Below are positions 25,038 to 33,813 of a DNA stretch of 64,000 bases, in pieces; positions within the stretch are counted from its first letter, which is position 1; each line of letters opens with the position of its first letter. The notes below the pieces were generated by a model. It had not been told where the DNA came from, ran no database searches, and saw only the letters and a program-made list of their open reading frames with translations. Position numbers and translations under genes: made by a program. The DNA comes from Phycisphaerales bacterium (GTDB lineage Bacteria; Planctomycetota; Phycisphaerae; Phycisphaerales; UBA1924), in assembly GCA_020845755.1 (NCBI GenBank), contig JADLFE010000052.1:62001-126000 (forward strand), in the 5' to 3' direction.

Positions 25038-25679
25038 TCAGTTCCCGACGTGGATCTCGACGCGACGGCTCGCCGCCTTCGTCGACTTGGGCTTGGCCGC
25101 GCCATACCCAACCGCGCTCATCGGGTTGTTCACACCCTTCGAAGCAAGGTACGCACGCACCGACTCGGCCCGCGCCTCGCTGAGCGCCTCGTTGGTCGGG
25201 AACTTGGCCTTGCTCTTGTTCGGCTGCGTGCTGTCGGTGTACCCCTCAACGCGGATCGACGCGCCCGAATACTCGCGCTTGATGCGCGCCGCGATCTGAT
25301 CCAGTTCCTTCTTGGCCGTCGACTTGATCGTCGCCGAGCCCGAGTCAAAGCCGACATCACCAGCGAGCACCATGACCGTCTCGCCGCCGCCGCTCCGCGA
25401 ACCACCACCGGTGCGATCGGGATAGCTCGGCGGCTGCGCGGTCTTGGCCGCCTGCAGCTCGCCGCTCAGACGCTGGTTCTCCGACTGGAGATTGGCGACC
25501 TCGCTGTCGCGCTGGCGCGACTGATTCTCCAGGGTCGACAGGCGATCGCGGAGCTCCGCGTTCTCCTGCGTCACCATCTCGTGTTCCTTCTTGTCGACGC
25601 CGCAGCCCGTCGCGACCATCGTCGCCGCCGCCAGCACCCCAAGACCGATCAGCCTCGCAAACGTGTTGATCCCAGTCAT
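25038..25679 (-). CDS. OmpA/Pal-like peptidoglycan-binding lipoprotein
   Basis: A 213-residue lipoprotein. The signal (MTGINTFARLIGLGVLAAATMVATG) ends at a lipobox-type Cys. A coiled coil follows (about 32-72, with heptads such as ENAELRDRLSTLENQ), then a Gly/Ser linker and an OmpA domain (DVGFDSGSATI, VEGYTDSTQPNKS, LSEARAESVRAYL, GYGAAKPKSTKAASRRVEIHV) that binds peptidoglycan with the conserved Asp and Arg. It would tie the outer membrane to the wall, like Pal. ATG 25679 or 25688 can serve as start. No Tol genes are adjacent. Confidence 0.88.
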   Translation of the reverse strand: MTGINTFARLIGLGVLAAATMVATGCGVDKKEHEMVTQENAELRDRLSTLENQSRQRDSEVANLQSENQRLSGELQAAKTAQPPSYPDRTGGGSRSGGGETVMVLAGDVGFDSGSATIKSTAKKELDQIAARIKREYSGASIRVEGYTDSTQPNKSKAKFPTNEALSEARAESVRAYLASKGVNNPMSAVGYGAAKPKSTKAASRRVEIHVGN

Positions 25680-25885
25680 CGTGACCATCCCTGTGCTAAA
25701 GGACTCGTCGCCAAATTCCGAGCCACGATCCTCGTGACACGGCTCATTTCCCCGGTTGGCACGCGAGAAAAACTCGCAGCGCGGCCAATGGTATCGGCGT
25801 TCTTTCAGGTTTCTCGCCACTTCCGAATTTCAAGCCCGCCCAGCCAGTAAACGCTCAACCCGACCGCCGCTACTCCCCACCGTCA

Positions 25886-27241
25886 TCACGGCAAAAACAT
25901 CCCGCCCATGTTCCCCGTCAACTTGCGCAAACCCATTTCAATCAACGGCTTACACAACAGAACCAGCACCGTCGACACCGCCAGGAACGGGCCATACGGC
26001 ATCACCCGCTTGAGCCGCCCGCCCAGCATCTTCCCAAGCAGCACCCACGCCAATCCCACAAACGCCGCCCCGAAGAACCCCAGCACCGAGTTGATCCACC
26101 CGATGCACGCCCCCACCGCGGCCATCATGTGCACATCGCCCAGCCCCATCGACTCCTTGCCAAACCCGAGGCTCCCAAATATCCGCACCGCCCACACCAC
26201 CCCGCCCCCGATCAGGTAGCCCATCAAAACCCCGCCCAGCGCCGCCAGCCACAGCGGCGCCAGGTGCGCCGGCACCAGTTCGCCCATCACCGCATCAAAC
26301 TTCCACGGCCCGGCCCACATCCGCGCCAGCCACCAGCCCATCATCGCCAGCCCAAGGCACGGCGCCAGGAACACCAGTTCCTTTACCATCTCCCGCCGCG
26401 CGTGCGGATACGCGATCCACATCTCGCCCGGATTCTCGTGCCCGCCGGCGTGCCCCGCCCCCTGCCCAGCGGCGTCCTGATCGGCCAGCGCCTGCTTCTC
26501 CCACGCCTCGTAATCCGCGAAGCTCCGCCGGATCAGCCCCGTCGCCAGGAGCACGTTGCCGACCCCCAGCCCGACCACGCCTCCGATGCTCGCGCCGATC
26601 CAGCCCCAGCCATCAGGCCCCGGCGTCGCCAGCGTCCACACCTCGCCCGGCGTCGTCACGCCAAGCCCGCCCGCCCGCTGCACGATATACGCGTGGATCG
26701 GATGCACCAGCACCGCCGCCAGCGCCGGCACCCACGTCAGAATCAGCGGGATCGTGCTCGTCTTGGCGTCCACCAGCGTCATCGCCACCAACGACGACAG
26801 CAGCGTGAGCAGCACGGCAAAGCTTGGCCACGTCTGGCTCGCGCTCGAGCCCATCCAACGCGGCTTGATCCCGCCCAGATCAAAGCCCAGCACGACCGTG
26901 CCCGTCGGCACCATGTAGTACAGCACAAAGAACAGCACGAACAGCGCCGCCACAAACGCCTCGACCAGCGGATATTCCGCCGAGATCTTCACGCGGCAGA
27001 AACGGCACCGCCCCTTGAGGAGCAGCCAGCCGAACACCGGAATGTTCTCGCCGAACGTCAGTTGCGTCCCGCACGCCGGGCACGCCGACGGCGGCGTCAC
27101 GACATTCAGCCCGCGCGGCAGGCGGTACACGAGCACGTTGGTCAGCGAGCCGATGCACGCACCCAGCGCCGCGACGAACAGCACCTTGACGGCATCAAAC
27201 GCCCACAACCACAGTTCGTAACTCTCAACCGCCAGCGTCAT
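25886..27241 (-). CDS. Type 4 prepilin peptidase (A24 family)
   Basis: A polytopic aspartic protease of 451 residues that cleaves and N-methylates type IV pilins and type II secretion pseudopilins. The N-terminal cytosolic loop has the zinc ligands CPAC (residues 54-57) and CRFC (79-82) and the ENIPVFGWLLLKG motif of PilD. The first catalytic Asp is in VDAKTSTIPL (about 157) and the second in GLGDVHMM (about 366). It is longer than PilD (about 290) because of an insert of about 90 residues between the two Asp motifs. It is the likely processor of the pseudopilin at 51.8-52.9 kb. GGGAGG lies 6 nt upstream of the ATG at 27241. Confidence 0.9.
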   Translation of the reverse strand: MTLAVESYELWLWAFDAVKVLFVAALGACIGSLTNVLVYRLPRGLNVVTPPSACPACGTQLTFGENIPVFGWLLLKGRCRFCRVKISAEYPLVEAFVAALFVLFFVLYYMVPTGTVVLGFDLGGIKPRWMGSSASQTWPSFAVLLTLLSSLVAMTLVDAKTSTIPLILTWVPALAAVLVHPIHAYIVQRAGGLGVTTPGEVWTLATPGPDGWGWIGASIGGVVGLGVGNVLLATGLIRRSFADYEAWEKQALADQDAAGQGAGHAGGHENPGEMWIAYPHARREMVKELVFLAPCLGLAMMGWWLARMWAGPWKFDAVMGELVPAHLAPLWLAALGGVLMGYLIGGGVVWAVRIFGSLGFGKESMGLGDVHMMAAVGACIGWINSVLGFFGAAFVGLAWVLLGKMLGGRLKRVMPYGPFLAVSTVLVLLCKPLIEMGLRKLTGNMGGMFLP

Positions 27242-27274
27242 CCAGGGCCTCCCTGCCCTTAAGCGTTCGTCTTC

Positions 27275-27302
27275 CGAATGCCGAATCACGAATGCCGAAT
27301 GC
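27275..27302 (-). repeat. Four tandem heptamers (GCATTCG-type)
   Basis: On the minus strand the unit is GCATTCG, GCATTCG, TGATTCG, GCATTCG, beginning 6 nt past the xseB stop and ending about 34 nt upstream of the prepilin peptidase start. It resembles the STRR heptamers of cyanobacteria. Confidence 0.8.
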
Positions 27303-27307
27303 CGCGG

Positions 27308-27586
27308 CTAGAAGGGGGCGGCGTCTTCCTCTCCATCCGCTTCCTCTTCTTTACCCCGCTCCCCCGCCTTCGCCGACAGTTCCTCGACCTTCTGCTCCGC
27401 GCGGTCCAGCACGTCGCGGCAGCGCTTCAAGAGCGACACGCCGCGCTCGTACTCCTCCAGCGCGGATTCGAGCCCCACCTCGCCCCCTTCGATCTTCTCG
27501 ACGATCGCCTCGAGCTGCGCGAGCGATTCCTCGAACGAGAGTTCCGTGCCGTCGCCGTGCTTTCCGGGTCGTTTGCTCACGCCCAC
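27308..27586 (-). CDS. xseB: Exodeoxyribonuclease VII small subunit
   Basis: A 92-residue protein with the XseB core LSFEESLAQLEAIVEKIEGGEVGLESALEEYERGV broken across residues 15-50, predicted as two helices. It binds the large subunit XseA and activates it. The C-terminal about 25 residues are an acidic tail (GKEEEADGEEDAAPF). It lies 30 nt downstream of xseA on the same strand, so the two form an operon. Confidence 0.93.
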   Translation of the reverse strand: MGVSKRPGKHGDGTELSFEESLAQLEAIVEKIEGGEVGLESALEEYERGVSLLKRCRDVLDRAEQKVEELSAKAGERGKEEEADGEEDAAPF

Positions 27587-27616
27587 AGCGTACCCACTTC
27601 CCCGCGGCCTGCCACC

Positions 27617-29077
27617 TCACCCAAACAACCCCGGCGCCGCCTCGTCGTCCTTCCGCCGCAGTTTCTTCTCCCGCACGCCGCCCACCACCTGCGACTCGAA
27701 CTCGCCCCCCGCCGTCCGCGTCGTGACCACCTTCCCCGCCGACACCTGCTCCGGCCCGCGCACCACCGTGCCGTCCTTCAGCGTCGTCACGCTGTAGCCG
27801 CGCTCCAGCACCGAGATCGGCCCCACCGCTCGCAACTGCCGCCCCACCGCGTCGACCCGCGACGATCGCTCCGCCAGCATCCCACGTACCGCCTCCGCGA
27901 TCCGGATCGCCTCCACCTTCGCCCAAGCCGCCGCGATCATCCCGCGCATCGCGCTGTGCAATCCCTTCTCCGCAGCGGCCAATCTCGCCGCCAATCTCGC
28001 CCGCAGTTCCGTGGGTCGCAGCCGCTCCAGCATCAGCCCCGCGCGATCGACGCGCTTGCGTGCTGCGCTCACCCGCCGTTCCGCGCCGTGGAGCAGCCGC
28101 TGGCCCAGGCGATCCGCGTCATCGCGCAGGTCTTCCACGCGCCGCTCGACCGCCAGCATCGCACGCCGCTCCGCCGCGTCGATCTCGCGCAGGAGCGCTC
28201 GCCGATCGGGCGTCAGTTTCGTCGCCGCCTGCGTGGGCGTGGAACAGCGTTCGTCCGCAACGAGTTCCGCGATCCTCGTGTCGGTCTCGTGCCCGATCGC
28301 GGCGACCACCGGGAGTGTCGATTCCACGATCGCCTGCGCGACGATGCGCTCGTTGAAGGCCCACAAGTCTTCCATCGAGCCGCCGCCGCGCGTCACGAGA
28401 ATCGCGTCGATGCCGAGTTCGCGTCGGCGCGCGTTGAGCGTGCGGATCGCGCCGGCGACCTCCGCCGCCGCCCCGTCGCCCTGCACGCGCACATCCGCCA
28501 GCACCACCCCCACCGCCGGGCAGCGCTGCTTCATCGTGACCAGAACGTCCTGGAGCGCCGCCGCCGTCCGGCTCGTCACCACCGCGATCTTCCGCGGGAA
28601 ACTCGGCACTCGTCTCTTCCGCGCCGGGTCGAACCAGCCCAACCCGCGCAACTCCTCCACCAGCGCGCGGAACGCTATCTCCAGCGCCCCCGCGCCGACC
28701 GGCTCGACCTTGTCGGCGATCAGCGAGACCTTGCCGGCCTTGGCGTAGAAATCGACACGCCCCGACACCACGACCTCGCGCCCGTTCTCGGGGATGAATC
28801 CGACCTTCTTGGCCGCGAACTGAAAAACTACGCACGAGACGACCGCATTGGCGTCCTTGAGGTCGAAGTACCAGTGTGTGCGATCGCGGAATCCGCTGAC
28901 CTCGCCGATCACGCGGACGCGCGCGGGCACGCCGGACTTGAGGGCCGAATCGATCGCGCCGGCGAGTTGCGTGACCGTGAGCGTGCCGTCACCCGCCGCG
29001 GGCTTGGCCCCTTGTTGGCCGGCAGGCTTGGCCGGCGCGCCGGACATCCTGGATGGGTCAAACGGCAGTCGCTCCAC
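27617..29077 (-). CDS. xseA: Exodeoxyribonuclease VII large subunit
   Basis: A 486-residue nuclease subunit that degrades single-stranded DNA from both ends. An N-terminal OB domain (TVTQLAGAIDSALKSG, VRVIGEVSGF) is followed by the catalytic domain (IAVVTSRTAAALQDVL, TRGGGSMEDLWAFNE, AIGHETDTRIAELVAD), then a long coiled coil and the C-terminal VLERGYSVTTLKDG motif shared by the family. The length is slightly above the usual 440-460 because of an Ala/Gly-rich lead (PAKPAGQQGAKPAAG). Confidence 0.94.
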   Translation of the reverse strand: MERLPFDPSRMSGAPAKPAGQQGAKPAAGDGTLTVTQLAGAIDSALKSGVPARVRVIGEVSGFRDRTHWYFDLKDANAVVSCVVFQFAAKKVGFIPENGREVVVSGRVDFYAKAGKVSLIADKVEPVGAGALEIAFRALVEELRGLGWFDPARKRRVPSFPRKIAVVTSRTAAALQDVLVTMKQRCPAVGVVLADVRVQGDGAAAEVAGAIRTLNARRRELGIDAILVTRGGGSMEDLWAFNERIVAQAIVESTLPVVAAIGHETDTRIAELVADERCSTPTQAATKLTPDRRALLREIDAAERRAMLAVERRVEDLRDDADRLGQRLLHGAERRVSAARKRVDRAGLMLERLRPTELRARLAARLAAAEKGLHSAMRGMIAAAWAKVEAIRIAEAVRGMLAERSSRVDAVGRQLRAVGPISVLERGYSVTTLKDGTVVRGPEQVSAGKVVTTRTAGGEFESQVVGGVREKKLRRKDDEAAPGLFG

Positions 29078-29133
29078 ACCGAGAGCATATCGAAACGGCG
29101 AGCAGCGCTCGCATGGTCATCGCCAAAAACGAA

Positions 29134-29157
29134 AGCCCCCGATTTGACTCGGGGGCT
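29134..29157 (-). terminator. Rho-independent terminator downstream of the secreted hypothetical gene
   Basis: AGCCCCCGA / TCGGGGGCT, a perfect 9-bp stem with a 6-nt loop, followed on the minus strand by TTCGTTTTTGG. It lies between the upstream hypothetical gene and xseA. Confidence 0.9.
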
Positions 29158-29261
29158 CCGACCTCCCCTCGCACACACAGTGGCTTTGCACCCCGGGCCC
29201 GGTCGCGGCCCGAAGACTCACTCACCTGTCCATCCACCGGCGGGGTAGTTCCCTTGTGACT

Positions 29262-30044
29262 TCATTTCTCCGCCGACGCCACGGCCTTGGCATCGTGCTT
29301 GCCATCGCTCTTGGCGCCGTCTTTCTTCTCCGCGATCTTCGTGTCCATCGGCTTTTCGGTGCGGGCCACGGCGTCCTTGGGCGCGCCGGTCGGCCACGAG
29401 ATCTTGAGTTTCTCGCCCGCCTTCACGTCCGCGATCGCCTTCGCGTCGGCTTTCGCTTCGGGCTTGGTCGCCACGTGGATCGTCGACTTATCGTCGGACT
29501 TCACTTCCTGATGACCCTTGAAGCGCGGGATGTCGATCGGAACGGTGATGATCGCGCGGGGCACGATCTCGTGCTTCTTCGCCGCGGGCTCGGCGCTGGC
29601 GACGGCCTCGGCCCGCTTGAGCGTGTCGTTCACAAACGTGCGCACCCCTCCGACATAGCCGTTTTCCTTCAGCCACGCCTGACGCGCATACTCAAGCCGC
29701 GCGTTGCCTGGATGCTCCCAGGGCGAGAAGGCGACGACGACCTCGCCCACGCGGGCGTAAACGACGGCATCTTCAGCGCCAATCGCGCCGTACGCGGCCG
29801 GGCCCGGATCGCGCCATGCCGCGGGCCACTGCGTGCGTCCGCCGACGATGGACTCGCCGCGCCATTCCTTGCCGTTGAACCCGGGGCGGCGGACGTCGTC
29901 GGCACGCCCGTGCGGATACGCGGGGCGGGTCGCCAGCGCGTGTGAGTCGCGATCGCGGAAGTTCCGCTCGACGCGCGTCTGGGCCTGGGCCGCCACGCCG
30001 CACGAAAGAAGCATGCCCGATACGCAGGCGATCACGATCTTCAT
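29262..30044 (-). CDS. Secreted hypothetical protein with Lys/Ala/Asp-rich C-terminal tail
   Basis: Start ATG 30044 has GAGAGG upstream. The 260-residue product has a signal peptide (MKIVIACVSGMLLSCGVAAQAQ). Residues 30-130 form a Trp/Gly/Pro-containing domain (GESIVGGRTQWPAAWRDPG, VVYARVGEVVVAFSPWEH). The last 80 residues are repetitive and charged (KPEAKADAKAIADVKAGEK, SDGKHDAKAVASAEK). No family recognised. It is single, with a terminator downstream. Confidence 0.7.
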   Translation of the reverse strand: MKIVIACVSGMLLSCGVAAQAQTRVERNFRDRDSHALATRPAYPHGRADDVRRPGFNGKEWRGESIVGGRTQWPAAWRDPGPAAYGAIGAEDAVVYARVGEVVVAFSPWEHPGNARLEYARQAWLKENGYVGGVRTFVNDTLKRAEAVASAEPAAKKHEIVPRAIITVPIDIPRFKGHQEVKSDDKSTIHVATKPEAKADAKAIADVKAGEKLKISWPTGAPKDAVARTEKPMDTKIAEKKDGAKSDGKHDAKAVASAEK

Positions 30045-30360
30045 CTGTCGTTCCTCTCTCGAACCGAAATCTCTCGATGTCACGCCGCCGACGGAACGCG
30101 AACGCGAGGACGAACGCCGCGGTTGCCCGCGGCGGATCGCGCGCTGCGCTCCACACCGAGTGTGCCCGATACCTTGAGTTCCATCAATGGATTTACGCCG
30201 CCAAGCCCCAGCCCGCCCTTGCAATCCCGGCACAACCCCCCCAAGATCCGGTGCTATCGGACGCAATGCCTCAGATTCTCAGACGCGCCCCCGCGTCGAT
30301 ATACTTCGGTGCAGTGCCAGCACCTGCGAACCCACTCGCACGATCGCGAACGGACCACCC
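30045..30360. other. Divergent intergenic region
   Basis: About 315 bp separating the secreted hypothetical gene (minus) from the zinc-ribbon gene (plus). It should hold both promoters. No gene or clear hairpin seen. Confidence 0.5.
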
Positions 30361-30699
30361 ATGACCCGCTCATCCACACTTGCCAAGCTCGCCAACTCCC
30401 TCCGACAAGCGATCATCGCCTGCGCCCTCGGCATCGCGGTGGTGGTCTTCGTGGCATATGCCGTCGTCACCAACAAGCTCACTCCCGCCGAACCTCGGTC
30501 GGCCGCCATCGCGGCCGTGTTTCTTTTCTTTGTCCTGTGCTGCTGCATCAGCGCCCGCATCACGCTCTCAAGACTCTTGCGCAAATCTCCGCACCCAGTC
30601 GGCCAATGCCAGGACTGTGGCTATGACCTCTCGGGTCAGCGCTCGTCCGGGCGGTGCCCGGAATGCGGAAGCGAGTACGTCATCCGCCGCTCCTCGTGA
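30361..30699 (+). CDS. Small membrane protein with C-terminal zinc ribbon
   Basis: A 112-residue protein with two membrane segments (about 16-38 and 48-67) followed by a cytosolic zinc ribbon: CQDCGYDLSG...CPECGSEY. This CxxCGYDL...CPxCG ribbon is frequent in small membrane proteins of Phycisphaerae-type planctomycetes; its role is unknown. The start ATG 30361 follows an ACCACCC region and lacks a strong ribosome-binding site. The next gene starts 83 nt downstream on the same strand. Confidence 0.75.
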   Translation: MTRSSTLAKLANSLRQAIIACALGIAVVVFVAYAVVTNKLTPAEPRSAAIAAVFLFFVLCCCISARITLSRLLRKSPHPVGQCQDCGYDLSGQRSSGRCPECGSEYVIRRSS

Positions 30700-30782
30700 A
30701 GCTCGCTTCACAGGCCAGACGGTCTCGCCAGTTCCCGCCCCGTATTCCCGAACCCGATACGCGGTACGCTGCCCGCACGCGC

Positions 30783-31145
30783 ATGTCCCCCGACCCCACC
30801 CAACCCCCGTCCCAGACCGACGACTCAGGCGAGCCGGAGCATCACTTCGCCCCCGACATCCCGATCCCTCCTCCGCCGCCACCGGTGCCGGATCTTCTGA
30901 CCAAGCCCGTCGCACACCGCACGCCCGAGCCCGTTCATGATCCCGCCGGCGTTGGCGACACCGCTCGCGCCTGGGGCACCGCCATGGACTTTGTCTTCAC
31001 CGTCATCGCCGCGACCGGTCTGGGATACGCGATCGGGAAATGGCTGGGGAGCGTGCTCACCGGCCTGCTCATCGGGCTCAGCCTCGGCTTTGCCCTCGGC
31101 ATGACCAAACTCTTCCGGGCCGTCGGGCGTGCGAACCGTTCGTAG
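30783..31145 (+). CDS. atpZ: AtpZ/AtpI-family small membrane protein of the ATP synthase operon
   Basis: A 120-residue protein. The first about 60 residues are Pro/Asp-rich and disordered (PDIPIPPPPPPVPD). Two membrane helices follow (FVFTVIAATGLGYAIGKW and SVLTGLLIGLSLGFALGM) with the GYAIGKWLG pattern of the AtpZ family, which assists c-ring assembly or forms a Mg2+/Ca2+ channel with AtpI. Position just before atpI-atpB supports the call. Confidence 0.8.
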   Translation: MSPDPTQPPSQTDDSGEPEHHFAPDIPIPPPPPPVPDLLTKPVAHRTPEPVHDPAGVGDTARAWGTAMDFVFTVIAATGLGYAIGKWLGSVLTGLLIGLSLGFALGMTKLFRAVGRANRS

Positions 31146-31257
31146 CCAAACGCCGCACATATCCCGCTCGCCGCTCGCTTCCTCACGGGTGGGAACCTAC
31201 TGTTGGACCCCTCGAACGCCGTCGTGGCGCTCGTGGTTGTTAGCGGGTCTTTTCAGC

Positions 31258-31701
31258 ATGTCCAGCCCAGTTCCATCCCAGCGTTCCGCCTTCCTTGCGT
31301 CATTCGGCGCGGTGGCGTTCGGTGCGCTGCTCGGGACGCTGATGGGCGTCGGGGCGGCAATCCTGCTTTGGGGCCAATCTCCCGCGTTGTTCCCCGCCAC
31401 CATGTGGGCTCTGGGATCCTGGCTCGCCGTCGGCGCGTTCGTCGCGGCGCTGCTCGTGCTCCTGACGCGCGGGCGTCCGGCCTCAGCGCCGCTCTTCATC
31501 ATGGGCGCGTCCTTCGGTCGCATGATCGGCGCCCTCACCATCGCCCTCGCCGTGTACTTCATCGTGCAGCCGGAAGGCCGCCCGTTCTGGATCGTGTTCC
31601 TCCTGGCCGGCCTGGGTTCCCTGGCCGCCGAAGTTCTCTGGGCCGTCAAGTCGCTCGCGGGCGAGGGGGCTCACGCCTCGCCGACGAACGGAGTCTCGTG
31701 A
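31258..31701 (+). CDS. atpI: ATP synthase protein I-like membrane protein
   Basis: A 147-residue protein with four predicted membrane helices (GALLGTLMGVGAAILLWG, WLAVGAFVAALLVLLT, MIGALTIALAVYFIV, WIVFLLAGLGSLAAEVLW). The layout and position immediately before atpB match AtpI. Its TGA overlaps the atpB ATG by one base, so the two are coupled. Sequence similarity in AtpI is low in general, so the name rests largely on context. A GTG-led longer frame upstream is possible. Confidence 0.7.
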   Translation: MSSPVPSQRSAFLASFGAVAFGALLGTLMGVGAAILLWGQSPALFPATMWALGSWLAVGAFVAALLVLLTRGRPASAPLFIMGASFGRMIGALTIALAVYFIVQPEGRPFWIVFLLAGLGSLAAEVLWAVKSLAGEGAHASPTNGVS

Positions 31702-32666
31702 TGCTCGACTCGCTGATCTCCGCCCATCTCACCCTCGCCAGTTCCAACCCGGTTGACCACGTCGTCAACCAGCACTTCATGAGCGGCGACCTCTTCGGCC
31801 TCAAGGGCGTCTGGGTATGGTCCGCCCACGTCGGAAACCTTCTGCTCGCCGGCTTCCTCACCATCGCCGTCCTCTGGTGGGCCTCGTCCAAGATCGCCAC
31901 CGGCCCGGCGTCGCAGGGCGCCGAGCGCTACGTCACCAAGAGCCGCTTCGCCCACATGATCGAGGTCATCTGCCTCTATCTGCGTGACCAGACCGTCCGC
32001 CCGCTGCTCGGAAGCCGCACCGACAAGTTCATGCCCTTCCTCTGGTCCATATTCTTCTTCATCCTCATCAACAACCTGCTCGGCCTGGTCCCGATCGCCG
32101 ACGCCCTGCACCTGGTCGACAAACTCTCCGGCGGACATCACCTCTCGGGCTTCCTCGGCACCACCGCCACCCAGAACATCTTCGTCACCGCCGCCCTCGC
32201 CATCATCGCCGCCATCGTCATCAACCTCGCCGGCATCCGCGAACTGGGCGTCGGCGGCTACCTCTCGCACCTCACCGCGGGTACGAAACTCCCCGTCTCC
32301 CTCCTCATGATCCCGATCGAGATCGTGGGCACCGTCATCAAGCCCGTCGCGCTGGCCTTGCGTCTCTTCGCCAACATGACCGCCGGGCACATCCTCGTCG
32401 CCGTCCTCTTCATGTTCGCCGTGCAGGGCCTGGGCATGCTCGTCAAGGCCACCTTTGGCGGCGTGGTGCTCGGCGGCACGATCTCCCTCGTCTCCGTCGT
32501 CGCCGCGATCGCGATCTACTTCCTCGAACTCTTCGTCGCTCTCCTCCAGGCGTTCGTGTTCACCTTCCTCACCACCGTGTTCATCTCACAGCTCGCCCAT
32601 CATGACGATCACGGGCATGATGGGGCCCATGGCCACGAGCACGCCCATGCCCACCAGCATGCGTAA
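31701..32666 (+). CDS. atpB: F0F1 ATP synthase subunit a
   Basis: The membrane subunit that forms the ion half-channels. A 321-residue polytopic protein with the essential Arg221 in ALALRLFANMTAGH and the FLWSIFFFILINNLLGL helix. The last about 22 residues are a His/Asp-rich tail (ten His in HHDDHGHDGAHGHEHAHAH and the end) that lies outside the conserved domain and could bind metal. The N-terminus (NPVDHVVNQHF) is typical of longer planctomycete-like forms. Confidence 0.95.
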   Translation: MLDSLISAHLTLASSNPVDHVVNQHFMSGDLFGLKGVWVWSAHVGNLLLAGFLTIAVLWWASSKIATGPASQGAERYVTKSRFAHMIEVICLYLRDQTVRPLLGSRTDKFMPFLWSIFFFILINNLLGLVPIADALHLVDKLSGGHHLSGFLGTTATQNIFVTAALAIIAAIVINLAGIRELGVGGYLSHLTAGTKLPVSLLMIPIEIVGTVIKPVALALRLFANMTAGHILVAVLFMFAVQGLGMLVKATFGGVVLGGTISLVSVVAAIAIYFLELFVALLQAFVFTFLTTVFISQLAHHDDHGHDGAHGHEHAHAHQHA

Positions 32667-32675
32667 CCGGCGTGA

Positions 32676-33065
<390 letters not shown>

Positions 33066-33156
33066 TCCGCACCGCGGGGAGCGCCCAACCGCGCTCCCGC
33101 GGCTTTCTCTCCTCCCGTCCCGCCCGGCACCCCCGGGCTTCTCGCCGGAGTATCTC

Positions 33157-33750
33157 ATGCGTCTCTCTGCCTTCCGCGTCTCGGCCCTCGCCCTCGCCTT
33201 GGCTCCCTCCCTCGCGCTGGCCTCCGAAGAGGGCGAGAACAAGGCCGGCGTGCTCCCCACGATCGAGCAGGGCGTGGTCCCCATGATCGTCGCCTTCCTC
33301 GTCTTCGCCGTGGTCTTCGCCGTGCTCGCCACCAAGGTGTGGCCGACGATCACCAAGGGCCTCGACGAGCGGGCCCGAAAGATCACCGAAGAAATCGAGG
33401 CCGCCGAGAACGCCCGCAAGCAGGCCAAGGACGCGCTGGAGCAGTACCAGCAGTCGCTCAACCAGGCCCGCGCCGAAGCCCAGAAGATGATCGAGCAGGC
33501 CCGCACGCAGCAGGTCGCCCTGGCGGCCGAACTGAAGGCCAAGGCCGATGTTGAACTGGGCCAGATGCGCGAGCGCGCGATGCGCGACATCGAGGCCGCC
33601 AAACGCGCCGCGATCACTGAGATGTACACCCAGCAGTCCAACCTCGCGACCGCCGTCGCCTCCAAGATCCTGCGCCGCGAACTGAACCCCGGCGACCAGG
33701 CCGCGCTGGTGCAGGAGTCGCTCCGCGAACTGACCTCGGCCCACAACTGA
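33157..33750 (+). CDS. atpF: F0F1 ATP synthase subunit b
   Basis: The peripheral stalk subunit, 197 residues. A signal-like lead ends ALASEEGE; one membrane helix follows at about 40-60 (VVPMIVAFLVFAVVFAVLAT), then a long charged helix (ERARKITEEIEAAENARKQAK and onward) that dimerises and meets delta. The signal-peptide-like start, seen also in atpE, suggests cleaved leads in both F0 subunits. Confidence 0.93.
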   Translation: MRLSAFRVSALALALAPSLALASEEGENKAGVLPTIEQGVVPMIVAFLVFAVVFAVLATKVWPTITKGLDERARKITEEIEAAENARKQAKDALEQYQQSLNQARAEAQKMIEQARTQQVALAAELKAKADVELGQMRERAMRDIEAAKRAAITEMYTQQSNLATAVASKILRRELNPGDQAALVQESLRELTSAHN

Positions 33751-33765
33751 TCCTGTGTCCCGGTT

Positions 33766-33805
33766 TCATTTGGTGCTCTGGCCATTTGGCAATTTGGTGA
33801 TTTGG
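33766..33805 (+). repeat. Five tandem octamers between atpF and atpH (NNATTTGG-type)
   Basis: Units TCATTTGG, TGCTCTGG, CCATTTGG, CAATTTGG, TGATTTGG, starting 16 nt past the atpF stop and ending 8 nt before the atpH ATG. The array therefore occupies the place of the atpH ribosome-binding site. Confidence 0.8.
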
Positions 33806-33813
33806 AACCCCCC

